Assembly (NCBI GenBank): GCA_019096195.1
Contig: JAGTXK010000243.1
Coordinates: 186,001 to 250,000 of the forward strand
Reading direction: 5' to 3'
DNA from: Boletus sp. NGJ
Taxonomy: Eukaryota; Basidiomycota; Agaricomycetes; Boletales; Boletaceae
Length of the DNA: 64,000 nucleotides
Shown: positions 63,454-64,000 of the stretch, in pieces
Layout: each line of letters starts with the position of its first letter
Position numbering within the stretch: the first letter of the stretch is position 1
Notes under the pieces: model-generated
Told to the model about the DNA's origin: nothing
Seen by the model: only the letters and a program-made list of their open reading frames with translations
Database searches by the model: none
Program-made: the position numbers and the translations under genes

Positions 63454-64000
63454 ATCCGCCATCATATGGTCAAACGCGCGAGCCCAATCTACCGGCATAC
63501 CAGATGAGCGACAATTCGCTCCAAATCGCTCTTCCTGTGCACGCTCGCTGCCTTGGAGCCTGAGGGTCTTTGAGATACGATACGAGAGGGATGGTCGTAG
63601 TAATATATCCATTTGACAGCGCGTTTCCTGGTGTCGTGCTGGTATGACCATGTTGATACTTGTGATGGGTTGAAATCTGTCACATGCCATTAGCGACACG
63701 CTACATTTCACTATTTTGCATGCCTCAGCGGCCAGTCTTATACTTTCCTTCGCGCATACTGGCGGACTCATTTTACCACGGGCATTTATTGAGTTCCTTT
63801 GCTTTATGCTACACTTTGTTCATTGACACTCTCGAGCCCTTTCATGATCTCATCCTTGCCAGTGTTCAAGATCGCCCAACGCCATGCTCGCAAGAGGTCT
63901 TCTTTGGTTCCACACATGCCTTTTGATTGCGATGGCCTCTTGCCTATCCATTTCGAGGTTCGTCACAGCCTTGCCACTCGCTGGTCTGCTGTGTGACTGC
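63454..64000. other. Window end, no supported gene
   Basis: About 550 bases; the frames at 63684-63926 plus and 63124-63771 minus have no domain, and the latter overlaps the GTPase as an antisense shadow. Confidence 0.4.

Overview
The window is nuclear DNA of a filamentous basidiomycete, most likely an Agaricomycete and perhaps Boletales (Pisolithus/Scleroderma-like). Genes carry many short GT-AG introns of about 46-94 nt with CTAAC-type branch sites. Protein families include DUF6699, HET-domain proteins, TPR-CHAT, AIG1-like GTPases, tandem HMG-box factors and the fungal 'GYPLW...GDVG' module, a mix I know from Agaricomycete genomes. The order-level guess rests on remembered family sequences. 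No ribosomal genes, CRISPR or bacterial-style operons were seen.

Layout. 0-1.3 kb: decayed TPR-HET gene. 1.7-7.1 kb: exon-module repeat protein, F-box protein and DUF6699 protein. 7.4-20 kb: gene-poor, with decayed coding remnants, one HMG-box gene (11.2-12.7 kb, minus) and a HET pseudogene containing an inverted block. 20.2-30.1 kb, all minus: a kinase-GTPase-GTPase fusion, a second HMG-box gene and an arsenite methyltransferase fused to a Cdc25/Acr2-like rhodanese domain. 31.3-41.9 kb: a recent segmental duplication. One copy of an N-terminal module is joined to a HET domain; the other, decayed, lies against a TPR-CHAT pseudogene. The intact HhH-GPD DNA glycosylase lies upstream of the second copy and its truncated 3' half upstream of the first. 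42-48.8 kb: gene-poor. 48.9-57.4 kb, plus strand: HMG-box gene 3, BUB3 and HMG-box gene 4. 59.3-61.0 kb: BTB/POZ gene. 61.4-63.5 kb: two decayed AIG1-like GTPases, head to head.

How they fit. BUB3 and the glycosylase are core cell-cycle and DNA-repair genes. The four HMG-box regulators are paralogues, two minus on the left and two plus on the right. Between and around them lies an accessory set typical of fungal non-self recognition and regulated cell death (HET, CHAT, TPR, P-loop GTPases), with many broken copies, duplications and domain swaps. The arsenic gene could act alone in arsenate reduction and arsenite methylation.

Multi-exon models were built by hand. Each was accepted only if donor and acceptor sites, intron phase and total length agreed; no transcript or database evidence was available. 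No transposon ORF or LTR element was recognised.
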